From positions 342,996 to 406,995 of the forward strand of contig NTLF01000020.1 in assembly GCA_002631855.1 (NCBI GenBank): DNA of 64,000 nucleotides. The letters run 5' to 3'. The notes below the pieces were generated by a model, which was not told where the DNA came from, did no database searches, and worked only from the letters and a program-made list of their open reading frames with translations. The first letter of the stretch is position 1; each line of letters begins with the position of its first letter. The translations under genes and the position numbers were made by a program. This document shows positions 8,253 to 17,136 of the stretch, piece by piece. Source of the stretch: Zunongwangia sp. ESRF-bin46. GTDB taxonomy: Bacteria; Bacteroidota; Bacteroidia; Flavobacteriales; Flavobacteriaceae.

Positions 8253-9665
8253 ATGAAAAAACTACTTACCTTACTGCTTATTACTTTATTTTTCTCTCAA
8301 GCTAACGCCCAAAAAACCCATATTGAAGATTCCCTTACCATCCGAAATATTTATGATATGGCTTTGCTCAATGGTAAAAGTTACGACTGGCTAGATCACC
8401 TTTCCAACGAAATTGGGGGCAGACTCTCAGGATCATTAGAAGCAGAAAAAGCTGTGAAATATACTGAAGCCGAACTAACCAAACTTGGACTGGATAAAGT
8501 TTGGTTACAACCTGTTATGGTGCCAAAGTGGACTCGTGGCTCTAAAGAATATGCTTATATCGAGACCGCGCCAGGGCTCTCAACAACAACCGATATTTGT
8601 GCATTGGGTGGCTCTGTGCCAACACCTGCCTTAGGATTAAAAGCAGAAGTAATTGAAGTACAAGGCCTGGACGACCTTGAAAAATACGGTAGGGAGCAAA
8701 TAGAAGGTAAGATTGTTTTCTACAACCGTCCTATGCAAGCCAATTTGATTAACACTTTTGAAGCCTATGGCGGTTGTGTAGATCAACGCTATGCCGGCGC
8801 TATGGAAGCTGCCAAATACGGAGCTGTTGGTATTGTAGTGCGTTCCATGAATTTACGTAAAGACGATTTACCACATACAGGCACCATGAGTTATGGCGAT
8901 ACGCCTGCCAATCAAAGAATTCCTGCTTGTGCCATTAGTACAAACGGAGCCGATTATTTAAGTAGGGCATTGGGTATTAAGCCAGATCTTAAATTTTACT
9001 TCAAACAAAACTGCAAAACGTATGATGATGTACAGTCACATAATGTGATAGGCGAAATCACCGGTACCACGTACCCCGATAAATATATTGTTGTAGGTGG
9101 TCATTTAGATTCTTGGGATTTGGGTGACGGTTCTCACGACGATGGTGCAGGTTGCGTACAGTCTATGGAAGTATTACGGTTGTTTAAAGAAATAAACTAC
9201 AAGCCAAAACACAGTATTCGTGTTGTATTATTTATGAATGAAGAAAACGGTCTTCGCGGCGGAAAGAAATATGCCGAACAAGCAAGACTGAAAAATGAAC
9301 AACACATTTTTGCATTAGAAAGCGATGCCGGTGGTTTTACCCCAAGAGGTTTTTCATTTGATACCGATGCCGCAAACTTTGCACAAATTGAAAGTTGGAA
9401 ACCATTATTTGAACCGTATTTAATCCATTCGTTTACTAAAGGCGGAAGTGGAGCAGATATTGGTCCGTTAAAAGATGAAAATATTGTCTTGGCAGGGTTA
9501 CGTCCCGATTCACAGCGCTATTTTGATCATCACCACGCCGCTAATGATACGTTCGATGCCATTAACAAACGCGAATTGGAACTTGGCGGTGCCACTATGG
9601 CAAGCTTGGTATACCTTATCGATAAATATGGAACCAAAACCGAAATGAGCACCGTTAAAAACTAA
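8253..9665 (+). CDS. Secreted M28 family zinc metallopeptidase with PA domain
   Basis: This is an aminopeptidase/carboxypeptidase-Q-like enzyme. A signal peptide (residues 1-19, cleaved at ANA-Q) is followed by an N-terminal catalytic segment, a protease-associated insert (about residues 125-250) and the zinc core. Zinc and catalytic candidates are His284/Asp286 (GGHLDSWD), Asp296-297 (HDDGAG), Glu330-331 (MNEENG), an Asp in ESDAGG and a His in the DHHHAANDT segment near the C-terminus. The full set of M28 ligands is present, so it is probably active. No T9SS sorting domain is visible, so it is likely periplasmic. The next gene begins 3 bases after its stop. Confidence 0.93.
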   Translation: MKKLLTLLLITLFFSQANAQKTHIEDSLTIRNIYDMALLNGKSYDWLDHLSNEIGGRLSGSLEAEKAVKYTEAELTKLGLDKVWLQPVMVPKWTRGSKEYAYIETAPGLSTTTDICALGGSVPTPALGLKAEVIEVQGLDDLEKYGREQIEGKIVFYNRPMQANLINTFEAYGGCVDQRYAGAMEAAKYGAVGIVVRSMNLRKDDLPHTGTMSYGDTPANQRIPACAISTNGADYLSRALGIKPDLKFYFKQNCKTYDDVQSHNVIGEITGTTYPDKYIVVGGHLDSWDLGDGSHDDGAGCVQSMEVLRLFKEINYKPKHSIRVVLFMNEENGLRGGKKYAEQARLKNEQHIFALESDAGGFTPRGFSFDTDAANFAQIESWKPLFEPYLIHSFTKGGSGADIGPLKDENIVLAGLRPDSQRYFDHHHAANDTFDAINKRELELGGATMASLVYLIDKYGTKTEMSTVKN

Positions 9666-9668
9666 ACA

Positions 9669-10379
9669 ATGAGTTTTTTAACAGCAGAATGGAGACGATT
9701 AGCCTTTGCTAATTATGAAGTAAATCCTAAATCACTACAAAAGTACCTTCCTGCTCATACCGAATTAGACACGTTTAACGGTACATATTACGCAAGTTTG
9801 GTTGGCTTTATGTTTAAAAATGTAAAGCTTCTAGGTGTAAAAGTACCTTATCACGTAAACTTTGAAGAGGTAAACTTACGTTTTTACGTTCGTTATAAAT
9901 CTGAAACCGGCTGGAAACGTGGCGTTGTGTTCGTAAAAGAAATTGTGCCAAAACAAGCTGTAACTTTTATAGCAAATGTTTTTTACAATGAACGGTATGA
10001 AACACAAAAAATGAGTCATATCTGGAAAAGCAGTAATGATAGTCTCATTACGGAATACCATTGGTTACAAAAAGGGGAAGAGCAGTTTTTTAAATTAGAA
10101 ACTGAATTAAATCCACACTTTATTCAACCAAACTCTAAAGATGAATTTATCACAGAACATTATTGGGGCTATGGTAAGAAAACGGATTTAAAAACTACCG
10201 AATATGAAGTTAGACATCCTAAATGGGATGTTTACAATGTGAAAAATTATGAAGTTCAAGTAGATTTTGCTGCGAATTACGGGGCTGATTTTGAGTTTTT
10301 AAACACGGCAACACCAACTTCAGTTATGCTTGCTGAAGGCTCACCTATTAGTATCGAGGGAAAAAATATCATCAAGTAG
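9669..10379 (+). CDS. DUF2071 domain protein (YqjF family)
   Basis: This 236-aa cytoplasmic protein has no signal peptide. Its opening (FLTAEWRRLAFANYEV, then LQKYLPAHTELDTFNGTYYASLVGF) and the FEEVNLRFYVRY segment are typical of DUF2071/YqjF, a structurally acetoacetate-decarboxylase-like family without a settled function. It sits 3 bases after the M28 peptidase gene and ends exactly where the convergent DUF1853 gene ends, with no terminator between them. Confidence 0.82.
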   Translation: MSFLTAEWRRLAFANYEVNPKSLQKYLPAHTELDTFNGTYYASLVGFMFKNVKLLGVKVPYHVNFEEVNLRFYVRYKSETGWKRGVVFVKEIVPKQAVTFIANVFYNERYETQKMSHIWKSSNDSLITEYHWLQKGEEQFFKLETELNPHFIQPNSKDEFITEHYWGYGKKTDLKTTEYEVRHPKWDVYNVKNYEVQVDFAANYGADFEFLNTATPTSVMLAEGSPISIEGKNIIK

Positions 10380-11054
10380 TTACCACCAAACCACAAAGAA
10401 TTTTTCAAGGGTATCCTTTTGTTTTTTATACACTAACGGAGATTTTTTATTGGTCACTAAACTTGCTATTTTTTCTTTTGTTTCAGAAAAAGAAAACCAT
10501 TCAGTCAAATTTTCAGGAGGGATTAACCATTCTTTTTTATCAGGAATTGCAAACAAAGCACCGCTATTTTCTTCAGTTTCAAATTCTGAAAAAGGAATAT
10601 AGGTCCCCACAATACATTCTTGATAATGCTTTGAAAACTTTTCTTTATTGAAATCCTTCGGAAGGAATAAAAATGATTTAATACATACCTGCTGTTCAAT
10701 AGTAGCAATGTCAAGATGTAAGTCTTTCAAAAAGTCAGCAGTTTCAGGTGCAAATAACAAGGGAAACTGCTTTTCGGTTATTTTGTCTAGTTTTTGCTGT
10801 AAAGTATCTTTTCGGTTGGGGCCAATCCATTTGGCTTCAGAATTAGGACCTAAATTATCATCAAACAAATAAAATTTGCAGGCTAATTCAATATGAAGTG
10901 TTTTATTAGCTTCAGTATCAAAAATCAGATAATCCAACTCACCCAGAGTTTGTGTTTCGCCTTGTATTTGAATATTGGCAGCGAGAAATTGATAGCGTTT
11001 GGATTGTTTCAGCAAAAATTCAAAACACGTCTCAGCTTGTTTTCCCAACATCAA
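10380..11054 (-). CDS. DUF1853 family protein (N-terminus incompletely defined)
   Basis: The stretch LGELDYLIF, HIELACKFYL and WIGPNRKDTLQQKLDKI is typical of DUF1853, a family of unknown function with a possible nuclease-like fold (E..D..E pattern, my inference). From the conventional start (TTG at 11054 or ATG at 11051) the protein has 224 residues. The same frame stays open upstream to a stop at 11199-11201 and encodes a further segment that reads like the family N-terminus, but there is no ATG, GTG or TTG in it. The gene may use an ATT or ATA start at 11189 or 11183, or the start codon may have been lost. Confidence 0.75.
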   Translation of the reverse strand: MMLGKQAETCFEFLLKQSKRYQFLAANIQIQGETQTLGELDYLIFDTEANKTLHIELACKFYLFDDNLGPNSEAKWIGPNRKDTLQQKLDKITEKQFPLLFAPETADFLKDLHLDIATIEQQVCIKSFLFLPKDFNKEKFSKHYQECIVGTYIPFSEFETEENSGALFAIPDKKEWLIPPENLTEWFSFSETKEKIASLVTNKKSPLVYKKQKDTLEKFFVVWW

Positions 11055-11198
11055 TTGCGAAGGAAAGTGAAATAAAGAAGTATTAATTCCTTCTTTATTT
11101 AAAGAAAAAAATGAAAAAGGAAAAGTGCCAGAAACAGCTTTAAGGTCTGGCGCTTTTATAAAATAATCTAATGTATCGTTTATTGCAATAACGTATTT
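11052..11198 (-). other. Coding-like 5' extension of the DUF1853 gene without a standard start codon
   Basis: In frame with the gene at 10380-11054, the minus strand reads INDTLDYFIKAPDLKAVSG, then TFPFSFFSLNKEGINTSLF and HFPSQL before LGKQAE. Composition and segments such as the FP...LGK..E run look like real protein. The frame closes at 11199-11201 (TAG). In-frame candidate starts are only ATT (11189) and ATA (11183). Confidence 0.55.
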
Positions 11199-11212
11199 CT
11201 ACTATTTAATTT

Positions 11213-11671
11213 CTATTGTCCCTTTACGGCACTTTCATATTTTTCAATCCACTCATCAACGGTCATTTTTCCAATTAACTCAGCCATTAAATCAAAAGGG
11301 ATTTTCTTCGGGTTTTTAAAGCGAATACAGCTTTTTCCCATATCCAGTTTATTAGAAGCATGCTTGGGCCATTCATTCGTAAACCAATTTAGTAATTCTG
11401 GATCACTGTAAATTCCAGAATGATAAAGCGCGATATGGTTTTTTTGAGAAGCCAAATTTATAAATGGCAACGGCTGTTTAGGGTCGCAATGATAGCCATC
11501 AGGATAGCGGGAATGAGGAACGACATATCCTAACATTCCGTAGGTTATTTGTTCATCAAACCCTTTAGGAAGGTTTTCTAAAATGATGTTTCTAAATTTC
11601 GAAATAACTTCCTTTCGGTCTTCTGGAAGTTCGGCGATGTATTGCTCGGGTGTTTTGGCTTGCGATTGCAT
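11213..11671 (-). CDS. DUF1801 domain protein (YdhG-like)
   Basis: This 152-aa soluble protein has the DUF1801/YdhG pattern: YIAELPEDRKEVISKFRNII, then ITYGMLGYVVP, INLASQKNHIALYHSG and a C-terminal SCIRFKNPKKIPFDLMAELI. The family has an SHS2-like fold and no established function; members bind iron in some annotations. It is transcribed alone. Its start overlaps the first possible ATG of the divergent MATE gene. Confidence 0.82.
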   Translation of the reverse strand: MQSQAKTPEQYIAELPEDRKEVISKFRNIILENLPKGFDEQITYGMLGYVVPHSRYPDGYHCDPKQPLPFINLASQKNHIALYHSGIYSDPELLNWFTNEWPKHASNKLDMGKSCIRFKNPKKIPFDLMAELIGKMTVDEWIEKYESAVKGQ

Positions 11672-11721
11672 GGTTTTTAAATTTTACGGAAAGTTACCAA
11701 ATTTAGTCCGATTGGGTTTGC

Positions 11722-11729
11722 TACCTTTG
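11722..11729 (+). promoter_or_regulatory. Possible -7 element for the MATE gene
   Basis: TACCTTTG at 11722-11729 fits TAnnTTTG exactly and lies 18 bases before the preferred TTG start at 11748. No clear TTTG was found at the expected -33 distance, so the call rests on the -7 box alone. Confidence 0.3.
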
Positions 11730-11747
11730 CCAAAAATTTTCTCAGCT

Positions 11748-13136
11748 TTGCTGCAACAATATACCAAAGAGTTTAAATACAACATTCGTCTTGCTACACC
11801 TGTAATATTAGGGATGTTAGGGCATACGGTAGTGGCTTTGGTCGATAACATCATGGTTGGGCAATTGGGAACTGCAGAACTGGCCGCCGTATCCTTGGGT
11901 AATAGTTTTATGTTTATTGCCATGTCCATTGGTATTGGGTTTTCAACCGCGATCACACCTTTGGTTGCTGAAGCTGATGGCGAGAATAATTTTGAAGCAG
12001 GTAAATCTTCTTTTAAACATGGTCTTTTTCTGTGTTCGGTTTTAGCCCTCGCGATGTTTTTGGTATTGCTATTGGGCAAACCCTTGATGTATATAATGAA
12101 CCAACCTGAAGAGGTGGTCGAGCTTGCAATGCCGTACCTTAATTTAGTTGCGATATCCATTATTCCATTAATAATTTTTCAGGCCTTTAAACAGTTTAGC
12201 GATGGGCTGTCGATGACGCGGTATCCAATGTATGCCACCGTAGTAGCGAACGTAGTAAATGTTATTTTAAACTACATTTTCATCTTCGGAAAACTGGGAA
12301 TGCCAGAATTGGGCGTAGTGGGCGCTGCAATTGGTACGTTAGCTTCTCGTGTTATAATGGTTATATATTTATGGTATATGCTATCACAACATCATAAATC
12401 GAGGGATTTTGTATTGAACATAAAGCTGTTTACGCTTTCAAAAACGATGCTGAAAAAAGTATTTAACTTAGGAAGTCTTTCTTCCATGCAAATGTTTTTT
12501 GAAGTAGCCATTTTTACATCTGCCATATGGCTTTCAGGAATTTTAGGAAAAAACCCCCAAGCGGCTAATCAAATTGCCTTAAACCTATCTTCTATGACGT
12601 TTATGGTGGCAACAGGGTTTAGTGTGGCAGCTATGATTCGAGTAGGAAACCAAAAAGGATTAAAACGGTTTTTAGAATTAAGGCGAATTACATTTTCTAT
12701 TTTTCTACTGTCAACTTTATTGGCAGTTGTATTTGCTGCTTTCTTTATGATATTCAACACAGCCTTGCCAAAATTATATCTGGACTATGATAATGTAGCC
12801 GAATTTGCCGATAATTATGAAGTGGTTTCAATTGCCGCAAAATTATTACTGATTGCAGCTGTTTTCCAGATATCCGATACGGTACAAGTGGTGGCTTTGG
12901 GAGCATTACGCGGTATGCAAGACGTAAAAATACCTACGCTAATTACGTTTATTGCGTATTGGTTGGTTGGGTTTCCCATTATGTACTATCTAAGTACGTA
13001 TACTGAATATGGTAGCTCAGGAATTTGGTTTGGACTCTTGGCAGGTCTTACCGTTTCGGGCATCTTGTTATTCATCAGATTTAATTACCTTTCAAAAAAA
13101 TTAATAGCAAGTAAAGCTGAAGCAGAACTTGCCTAG
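11748..13136 (+). CDS. MATE family efflux transporter (NorM/DinF-like)
   Basis: This is a Na+ or H+ coupled multidrug exporter of 12 transmembrane helices in the inner membrane. LATPVILGMLGHTVVALVDNIMVGQLG and the second-half VATGFSVAAMIRVGNQKG are hallmark MatE segments in the two six-helix repeats. I choose the TTG at 11748, which gives 462 aa starting MLQQYTKEFKYN and matches the usual family start. The frame extends upstream to 11583, but that part overlaps the divergent DUF1801 gene and looks non-coding. An ATG at 11670 is the alternative. The substrate is unknown. Confidence 0.9.
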   Translation: MLQQYTKEFKYNIRLATPVILGMLGHTVVALVDNIMVGQLGTAELAAVSLGNSFMFIAMSIGIGFSTAITPLVAEADGENNFEAGKSSFKHGLFLCSVLALAMFLVLLLGKPLMYIMNQPEEVVELAMPYLNLVAISIIPLIIFQAFKQFSDGLSMTRYPMYATVVANVVNVILNYIFIFGKLGMPELGVVGAAIGTLASRVIMVIYLWYMLSQHHKSRDFVLNIKLFTLSKTMLKKVFNLGSLSSMQMFFEVAIFTSAIWLSGILGKNPQAANQIALNLSSMTFMVATGFSVAAMIRVGNQKGLKRFLELRRITFSIFLLSTLLAVVFAAFFMIFNTALPKLYLDYDNVAEFADNYEVVSIAAKLLLIAAVFQISDTVQVVALGALRGMQDVKIPTLITFIAYWLVGFPIMYYLSTYTEYGSSGIWFGLLAGLTVSGILLFIRFNYLSKKLIASKAEAELA

Positions 13137-13154
13137 TTTTATAAAAATACTACT

Positions 13155-13385
13155 ATGACGTTACCCAAATATATTTTAGGCGATAACACAGATTATCCTA
13201 CTGCTATTTTTGTTATCCATACGGAGTTCCCTCGTTTCATAATCAACTTGGAAGACGATGAGGTGGAATGGTTAGAAGAATTTGACAACCACGATCAAAA
13301 AGAATTGGAGTCTGAAACTGAAAACTATATAAAAGAAGCAACCGAATTTTACGACCGCGAAGTAGCCCGTTACGAAAATGATTGA
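13155..13385 (+). CDS. Small acidic conserved protein of unknown function
   Basis: This 76-aa protein is rich in Glu and Asp (for example LEDDEVEWLEEFDNHDQKELE) with no signal peptide or membrane helix. I recognise no domain. It lies 18 bases after the MATE gene and overlaps the PAP2 gene by 8 bases, so it is very probably translated in the same operon. The overlap supports it being real. Confidence 0.7.
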   Translation: MTLPKYILGDNTDYPTAIFVIHTEFPRFIINLEDDEVEWLEEFDNHDQKELESETENYIKEATEFYDREVARYEND

Positions 13386-13947
13386 GGAATTACTGAAATA
13401 TGATACCGAGCTTTTCCTGTTCCTAAACAAACTGGGAAACACCTCTTGGGATGGCTTTTGGCAAATCGTTACCGAAAAGTGGTCATCTATTCCTATATAC
13501 GCGTTTCTATTATACCTAGTTTATAAACATTATGGGTTAAAAGGTACTTTGGTTGTTTTGGTAAGTGTAGCCTTGATGATTACTGCAACCGATCAATTAG
13601 CTAATTTATTCAAATACGGAATAAAACGTCCACGCCCTTGTCAAGTAGATACCTTGCAAGAAACCATGCGTTATGTAGCTGTACGTTGTGGTCGGTATGG
13701 ATATTTTTCTGCGCACGCTGCCAGTTCGATGGCTGCGGCAGTTTTTTTAAGCTTATTATTGAAAAAGTGGTATCATTATTTACCCTTTTTATTATTGTTT
13801 TGGGCGGCCGTAGTTGCATACAGCAGAATTTACTTAGGCGTACACTATCCTTTGGACATTGTTACCGGAATGTTTTTTGGGGCTTTAATAGGATTTTTGT
13901 TCTACAAAGTACAACTTTGGGGACAACGCAAGTTTGTGAAAGAATAG
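13378..13947 (+). CDS. PAP2 family membrane phosphatase
   Basis: This is a phosphatidic acid phosphatase type 2 enzyme that dephosphorylates lipid phosphates such as undecaprenyl-PP or PGP. The three motifs are visible: KYGIKRPRPC (motif 1), YFSAHAASS (motif 2, with Ala in place of the usual Gly before the catalytic His) and RIYLGVHYPLDIV (motif 3). About five to six transmembrane helices in 189 aa fit the family. It overlaps the preceding small acidic gene by 8 bases. An inverted repeat at 14032-14060 follows. Confidence 0.9.
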   Translation: MIEELLKYDTELFLFLNKLGNTSWDGFWQIVTEKWSSIPIYAFLLYLVYKHYGLKGTLVVLVSVALMITATDQLANLFKYGIKRPRPCQVDTLQETMRYVAVRCGRYGYFSAHAASSMAAAVFLSLLLKKWYHYLPFLLLFWAAVVAYSRIYLGVHYPLDIVTGMFFGALIGFLFYKVQLWGQRKFVKE

Positions 13948-14031
13948 ACTTTAAAAGTAGATTCATAACGAAGGTCACTAAGTAAATAGTCTAAAATGGA
14001 AAACAAAGGCTGAAACGTAGACCACTGAGTG

Positions 14032-14060
14032 AATAATCAAGAATGCAATTCTTGACTATT
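14032..14060. terminator. AT-rich inverted repeat between convergent operons
   Basis: AATAATCAAGAAT (14032-14044) pairs in 12 of 13 positions with ATTCTTGACTATT (14048-14060). It lies between the convergent PAP2 and PMT genes and could end both transcripts. Neither side has a long T-tract, so termination is inferred from position. Confidence 0.45.
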
Positions 14061-14080
14061 TGTATCGAAGTGTCGAAGTG

Positions 14081-15709
14081 CTACTTCTTCACCAAATATA
14101 AATCTCTATACAATCTATCACGGTGCGTACGACTGCCTGGAGCATTAGGATTCATATCGTAACGTGTGACTTTTTCAATAGAATAATCCTTAAATTTTTT
14201 TCTGAAAAAATCCTTATCTGGTTCTGCCACAAGTACGCCAAAAGTAGTTTCAGAAGGTGCCTTGAAGCTTTCGTCTTTTTTAAGCACTTCAATCGGTTTG
14301 CCGTATTCCCAAATCATTTCTGGGGTAAAGTACGTGAGTTCGTAGACCTTTAAATCGGTTTTTTCTTGCCAATCGTTCAGTTTGGCCAAACTTTTATATT
14401 CAGGATTAATCGTCAATGTTTTTGCGAGCGGCATTCCAAAACAGATAATGGACGCGATAAAAGCAATGGTTAAATAGAAAACCGGTTTTATTTTCTTCTG
14501 AATTAATTTCTTAATTATAAAAAATCCGATTCCAAATAAAACAATGGAAAGTACGATGTACCATCCCCAATTGCCAGAAAGCGCTTCAGCACCTAAAAAC
14601 AAATAACCACCTATTGGGAAAACTAGACCGATAGTAGCGATCAACCCGAAGTTAAAATATACAGGAACCGTTTCTCGTTTATCTGTAATTTCAGAAAATC
14701 TTCGGAATAAATACTCCATATAAAACCCCGTATTTAGTGCTAACGGAATCAAAACTGGAAGTAAATAGCGTGATTTTTTTTCAGGAATGATAGAAAGCAA
14801 TACAACCGAAACCATTGTCCATAAAAAAGTAAATAAATACGCCTTTTTATTGAACACGCGGTTTTTTAAATATGGATATAGCAACCCAACAAATGCGGGA
14901 ATGGTCCAAACACCGCTTTGTGTAAAAAAGCTCCAATAATAATAAAACGGACGAACATTATAGCTGGTCCAATTTGAGGTTTCTTTTTTAGTAATGGCGG
15001 CGACATCCTGTGTATCGAAAGTATAGGTGTACCAATGCCACCAACCTGAAACGAGTAATGCAACTACTAAAAAGACAAGCAGAGGTAGTATTCTAGACTT
15101 GAAGTTCTGGTATTTGTAAACAATTCCGAAGGAAATTAAAAAAGGTAAAAACAATGCATACAACGACACAGGCCCTTTACTCATAAACGAAAACCCAAAA
15201 AATAAAGCAGCGATTACTGCATGCATATATTTTTGTTTTTCCGAAGTAAAGAAGAGGTACAAGTAATAAATACAGACCATCATAAACCCGTGGGTAAAAA
15301 TATCCCATTGCCCATTCCGCCCAGCAAAGATGATATAAAATGAAGTCGCCATAATTAGAGACGAAATAAATGAATATGTTCTACTACGGGTAAATTTTAG
15401 AGCTAATTTATACGAAAACACTATTAAAACAACCGTAATCAAGGCAGCAGGAAGACGAAGAGCGATTAAGCTTTTCAATCCAAAAACCGCTGCTGAGATG
15501 GCCGTTAGCCAAGTAGGCAAGGGTGGTTTTTGGTAGCGTGGTTCACCATTTAAAGTAGTGAGAAGCCAATTGCCATCGTGAAGCATTTCACGGGCAGTAG
15601 TGAAATTTCGGGCTTCCATAATGTTCACGAAAATAGCATCAAGGTTTACAAAGAATATAGCAATGCAAATGAGTATCAGTATCGTGATATGTATTTTTTT
15701 AACCTTCAA
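14081..15709 (-). CDS. PMT/ArnT-like glycosyltransferase, membrane
   Basis: This is a polyprenyl-phosphate-sugar dependent transferase of the GT-C fold (PMT_2/ArnT group) that glycosylates lipid A or proteins on the outer face of the inner membrane. After the first helix (residues 7-27) it carries the conserved acidic loop FVNIMEARNFTTAREML and the NGEPRYQKPPLPTWL motif, as in ArnT. About 11 to 12 helices fill residues 60-440, followed by a soluble C-terminal domain. It overlaps the LAB_N gene by 11 bases, and with the GT2 gene upstream forms a typical carrier-synthesis plus transfer operon. Confidence 0.88.
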   Translation of the reverse strand: MKVKKIHITILILICIAIFFVNLDAIFVNIMEARNFTTAREMLHDGNWLLTTLNGEPRYQKPPLPTWLTAISAAVFGLKSLIALRLPAALITVVLIVFSYKLALKFTRSRTYSFISSLIMATSFYIIFAGRNGQWDIFTHGFMMVCIYYLYLFFTSEKQKYMHAVIAALFFGFSFMSKGPVSLYALFLPFLISFGIVYKYQNFKSRILPLLVFLVVALLVSGWWHWYTYTFDTQDVAAITKKETSNWTSYNVRPFYYYWSFFTQSGVWTIPAFVGLLYPYLKNRVFNKKAYLFTFLWTMVSVVLLSIIPEKKSRYLLPVLIPLALNTGFYMEYLFRRFSEITDKRETVPVYFNFGLIATIGLVFPIGGYLFLGAEALSGNWGWYIVLSIVLFGIGFFIIKKLIQKKIKPVFYLTIAFIASIICFGMPLAKTLTINPEYKSLAKLNDWQEKTDLKVYELTYFTPEMIWEYGKPIEVLKKDESFKAPSETTFGVLVAEPDKDFFRKKFKDYSIEKVTRYDMNPNAPGSRTHRDRLYRDLYLVKK

Positions 15710-16331
15710 ATCGACGTTGCTTTTTCCAAATAAAAATATTTCGAATGTAAATAACTAAACCAGCAATATGACCAATAAACAATACGGGATCTTCTCTAAA
15801 AATTGCATAGGTTAAAATTAGTGAAGCCCCGACCACGCTCATACGCCAAAACCCGACAGGTAACTGTGAGGTTTTAGTTTTTTCGGAATACAGCCATTGA
15901 TAAATGAACCGTAACGTAAAAATCAATTGAGAGAATATGCCCAAAAGCAATAGCCAAAGTGGAATATTGTCATTATTAAACAATTGGTCAATATCATACT
16001 CACCATTATTATAGGCATAAACCACTATAAAAACAGGAAAAGCTAATAAGAACAGTTGAAACCATTTGGGCGATTTTTGCCATTCACCTTGTAAATGTAA
16101 GTTTCGTATGTAAATGAAATAGGTAAGCGATTGCCCTAGCATAATGGCAAAATCGTCACGCAAATAACCATATACAAATAATAAAAAAGAAGCTAGTAAA
16201 CTCAGTTTCCAGAATAGGGAAGGGGTGATAACACGTTTACTTTTTTCTGAAAGAATCCATTGCACCAATAAACGACCCGAAAAAAGTGCTTGTGCCAAAA
16301 AACCAATGCCGTAAATAAGCCAATTGCTCAT
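15699..16331 (-). CDS. Lipid-A-disaccharide synthase N-terminal-like (LAB_N) membrane protein, duplicated
   Basis: This 210-aa membrane protein contains two LAB_N units. The first has LAQALFSGRLLVQWILSEKS and FWKLSLLASFLL, the second FSQLIFTLRFIYQWLYSEKT and FWRMSVVGASLIL. Each unit has about three helices, so this looks like a tandem duplication within one gene. LAB_N proteins occur next to GT2 and ArnT-like genes and may flip or position the polyprenyl carrier; this role is inferred from context. It overlaps the GT2 gene by 4 bases and the PMT gene by 11. Confidence 0.88.
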   Translation of the reverse strand: MSNWLIYGIGFLAQALFSGRLLVQWILSEKSKRVITPSLFWKLSLLASFLLFVYGYLRDDFAIMLGQSLTYFIYIRNLHLQGEWQKSPKWFQLFLLAFPVFIVVYAYNNGEYDIDQLFNNDNIPLWLLLLGIFSQLIFTLRFIYQWLYSEKTKTSQLPVGFWRMSVVGASLILTYAIFREDPVLFIGHIAGLVIYIRNIFIWKKQRRFEG

Positions 16332-17038
16332 CCTTTGCTTTTTACTTGGTAATTAATGTACTTTTTTTTCATCCATAAATAGGCAAAACAATCCATTAAT
16401 GGGCCAATTAAACGATTCCAAACCCCAAATTTAGCAGTTCCCGCCATTCTTGGAAAATGCTGTACTTGTATTTGTATAATTTTTCCGTTTTGCAATAAAA
16501 TCATAGCTGGTAAAAAACGATGCAACCCTTTAAACATAGGGATACGTTTTGCATAATCACTTTTGATAACTTTAAGGGGGCAACCTGTATCATCCATACC
16601 ATCCTTGGTAAAAGTACGCCGAATACCGTTGGCTATTTTTGAAGACATGTTTTTTACAAACGTATCTTTTCTATCGGCTCGAACACCAGTTACCAAATCA
16701 TATTCGCCAATATGTTGTAGTAATAAGTTAAAATCTTCAGGGGCAGTTTGTAAGTCAGAGTCAATATATCCTAACAAAGGTGTTTCTACATAATCAAACC
16801 CAGCTTTAATTGCAGCGCTCAAACCACGGTTTTCCTCAAATAATATATAGTTGAAAGCTTCATTTCGTTTGCATATGGCCTCGATTAATTCTTGACTTTT
16901 ATCAGAAGACCCATCGTTGACCAATAGAATAGCCGTCTTTTTTGTTGCTATTTTGGTGTAGGCAAGCAGTTCTTTTTCAACCCGTTCCAGATTATCTTCT
17001 TCATTGTACACTGGGACAATTATGGTGAATTCGTACAT
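16328..17038 (-). CDS. Family 2 glycosyltransferase (dolichyl-phosphate-mannose-synthase-like)
   Basis: This GT-A fold enzyme probably loads a sugar onto polyprenyl phosphate for the PMT/ArnT-like enzyme of the same operon. VPVYNEEDNLERVEKELL is the N-terminal nucleotide-binding segment, LVNDGSSDKS and YIDSDLQTAPED supply the acidic metal ligands, and DDTGCPLKVIKSDYAKRI is the acceptor loop typical of DPM1/ArnC-like enzymes. It has no C-terminal membrane helices (236 aa), unlike ArnC; the separate LAB_N protein may supply the anchor. It is the first gene of the operon. Confidence 0.9.
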   Translation of the reverse strand: MYEFTIIVPVYNEEDNLERVEKELLAYTKIATKKTAILLVNDGSSDKSQELIEAICKRNEAFNYILFEENRGLSAAIKAGFDYVETPLLGYIDSDLQTAPEDFNLLLQHIGEYDLVTGVRADRKDTFVKNMSSKIANGIRRTFTKDGMDDTGCPLKVIKSDYAKRIPMFKGLHRFLPAMILLQNGKIIQIQVQHFPRMAGTAKFGVWNRLIGPLMDCFAYLWMKKKYINYQVKSKG

Positions 17039-17061
17039 AGAAATTTATTAGTTTATCTGTG

Positions 17062-17069
17062 CAAAAGTA
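17062..17069 (-). promoter_or_regulatory. -7 element for the GT2-LAB_N-PMT operon
   Basis: On the minus strand TACTTTTG fits TAnnTTTG exactly and lies 24 bases before the ATG at 17038. No convincing -33 box was seen. The divergent epimerase gene shares this 98-base intergenic region. Confidence 0.35.
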
Positions 17070-17136
17070 TTTCTTTTTTAATGAATAATTCAGAAACATA
17101 AAAAAAGCTGTTACTTTGTAATCGGAAAATTAACAC

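Noticed and set aside
10330..11075. Several plus-strand ORFs opposite the DUF1853 gene
   Set aside because: All are antisense to the DUF1853 frame and lack recognisable motifs.
11583..11747. Upstream part of the MATE reading frame
   Set aside because: It overlaps the divergent DUF1801 gene, and its translation does not resemble MATE N-termini. The TTG at 11748 fits the family.
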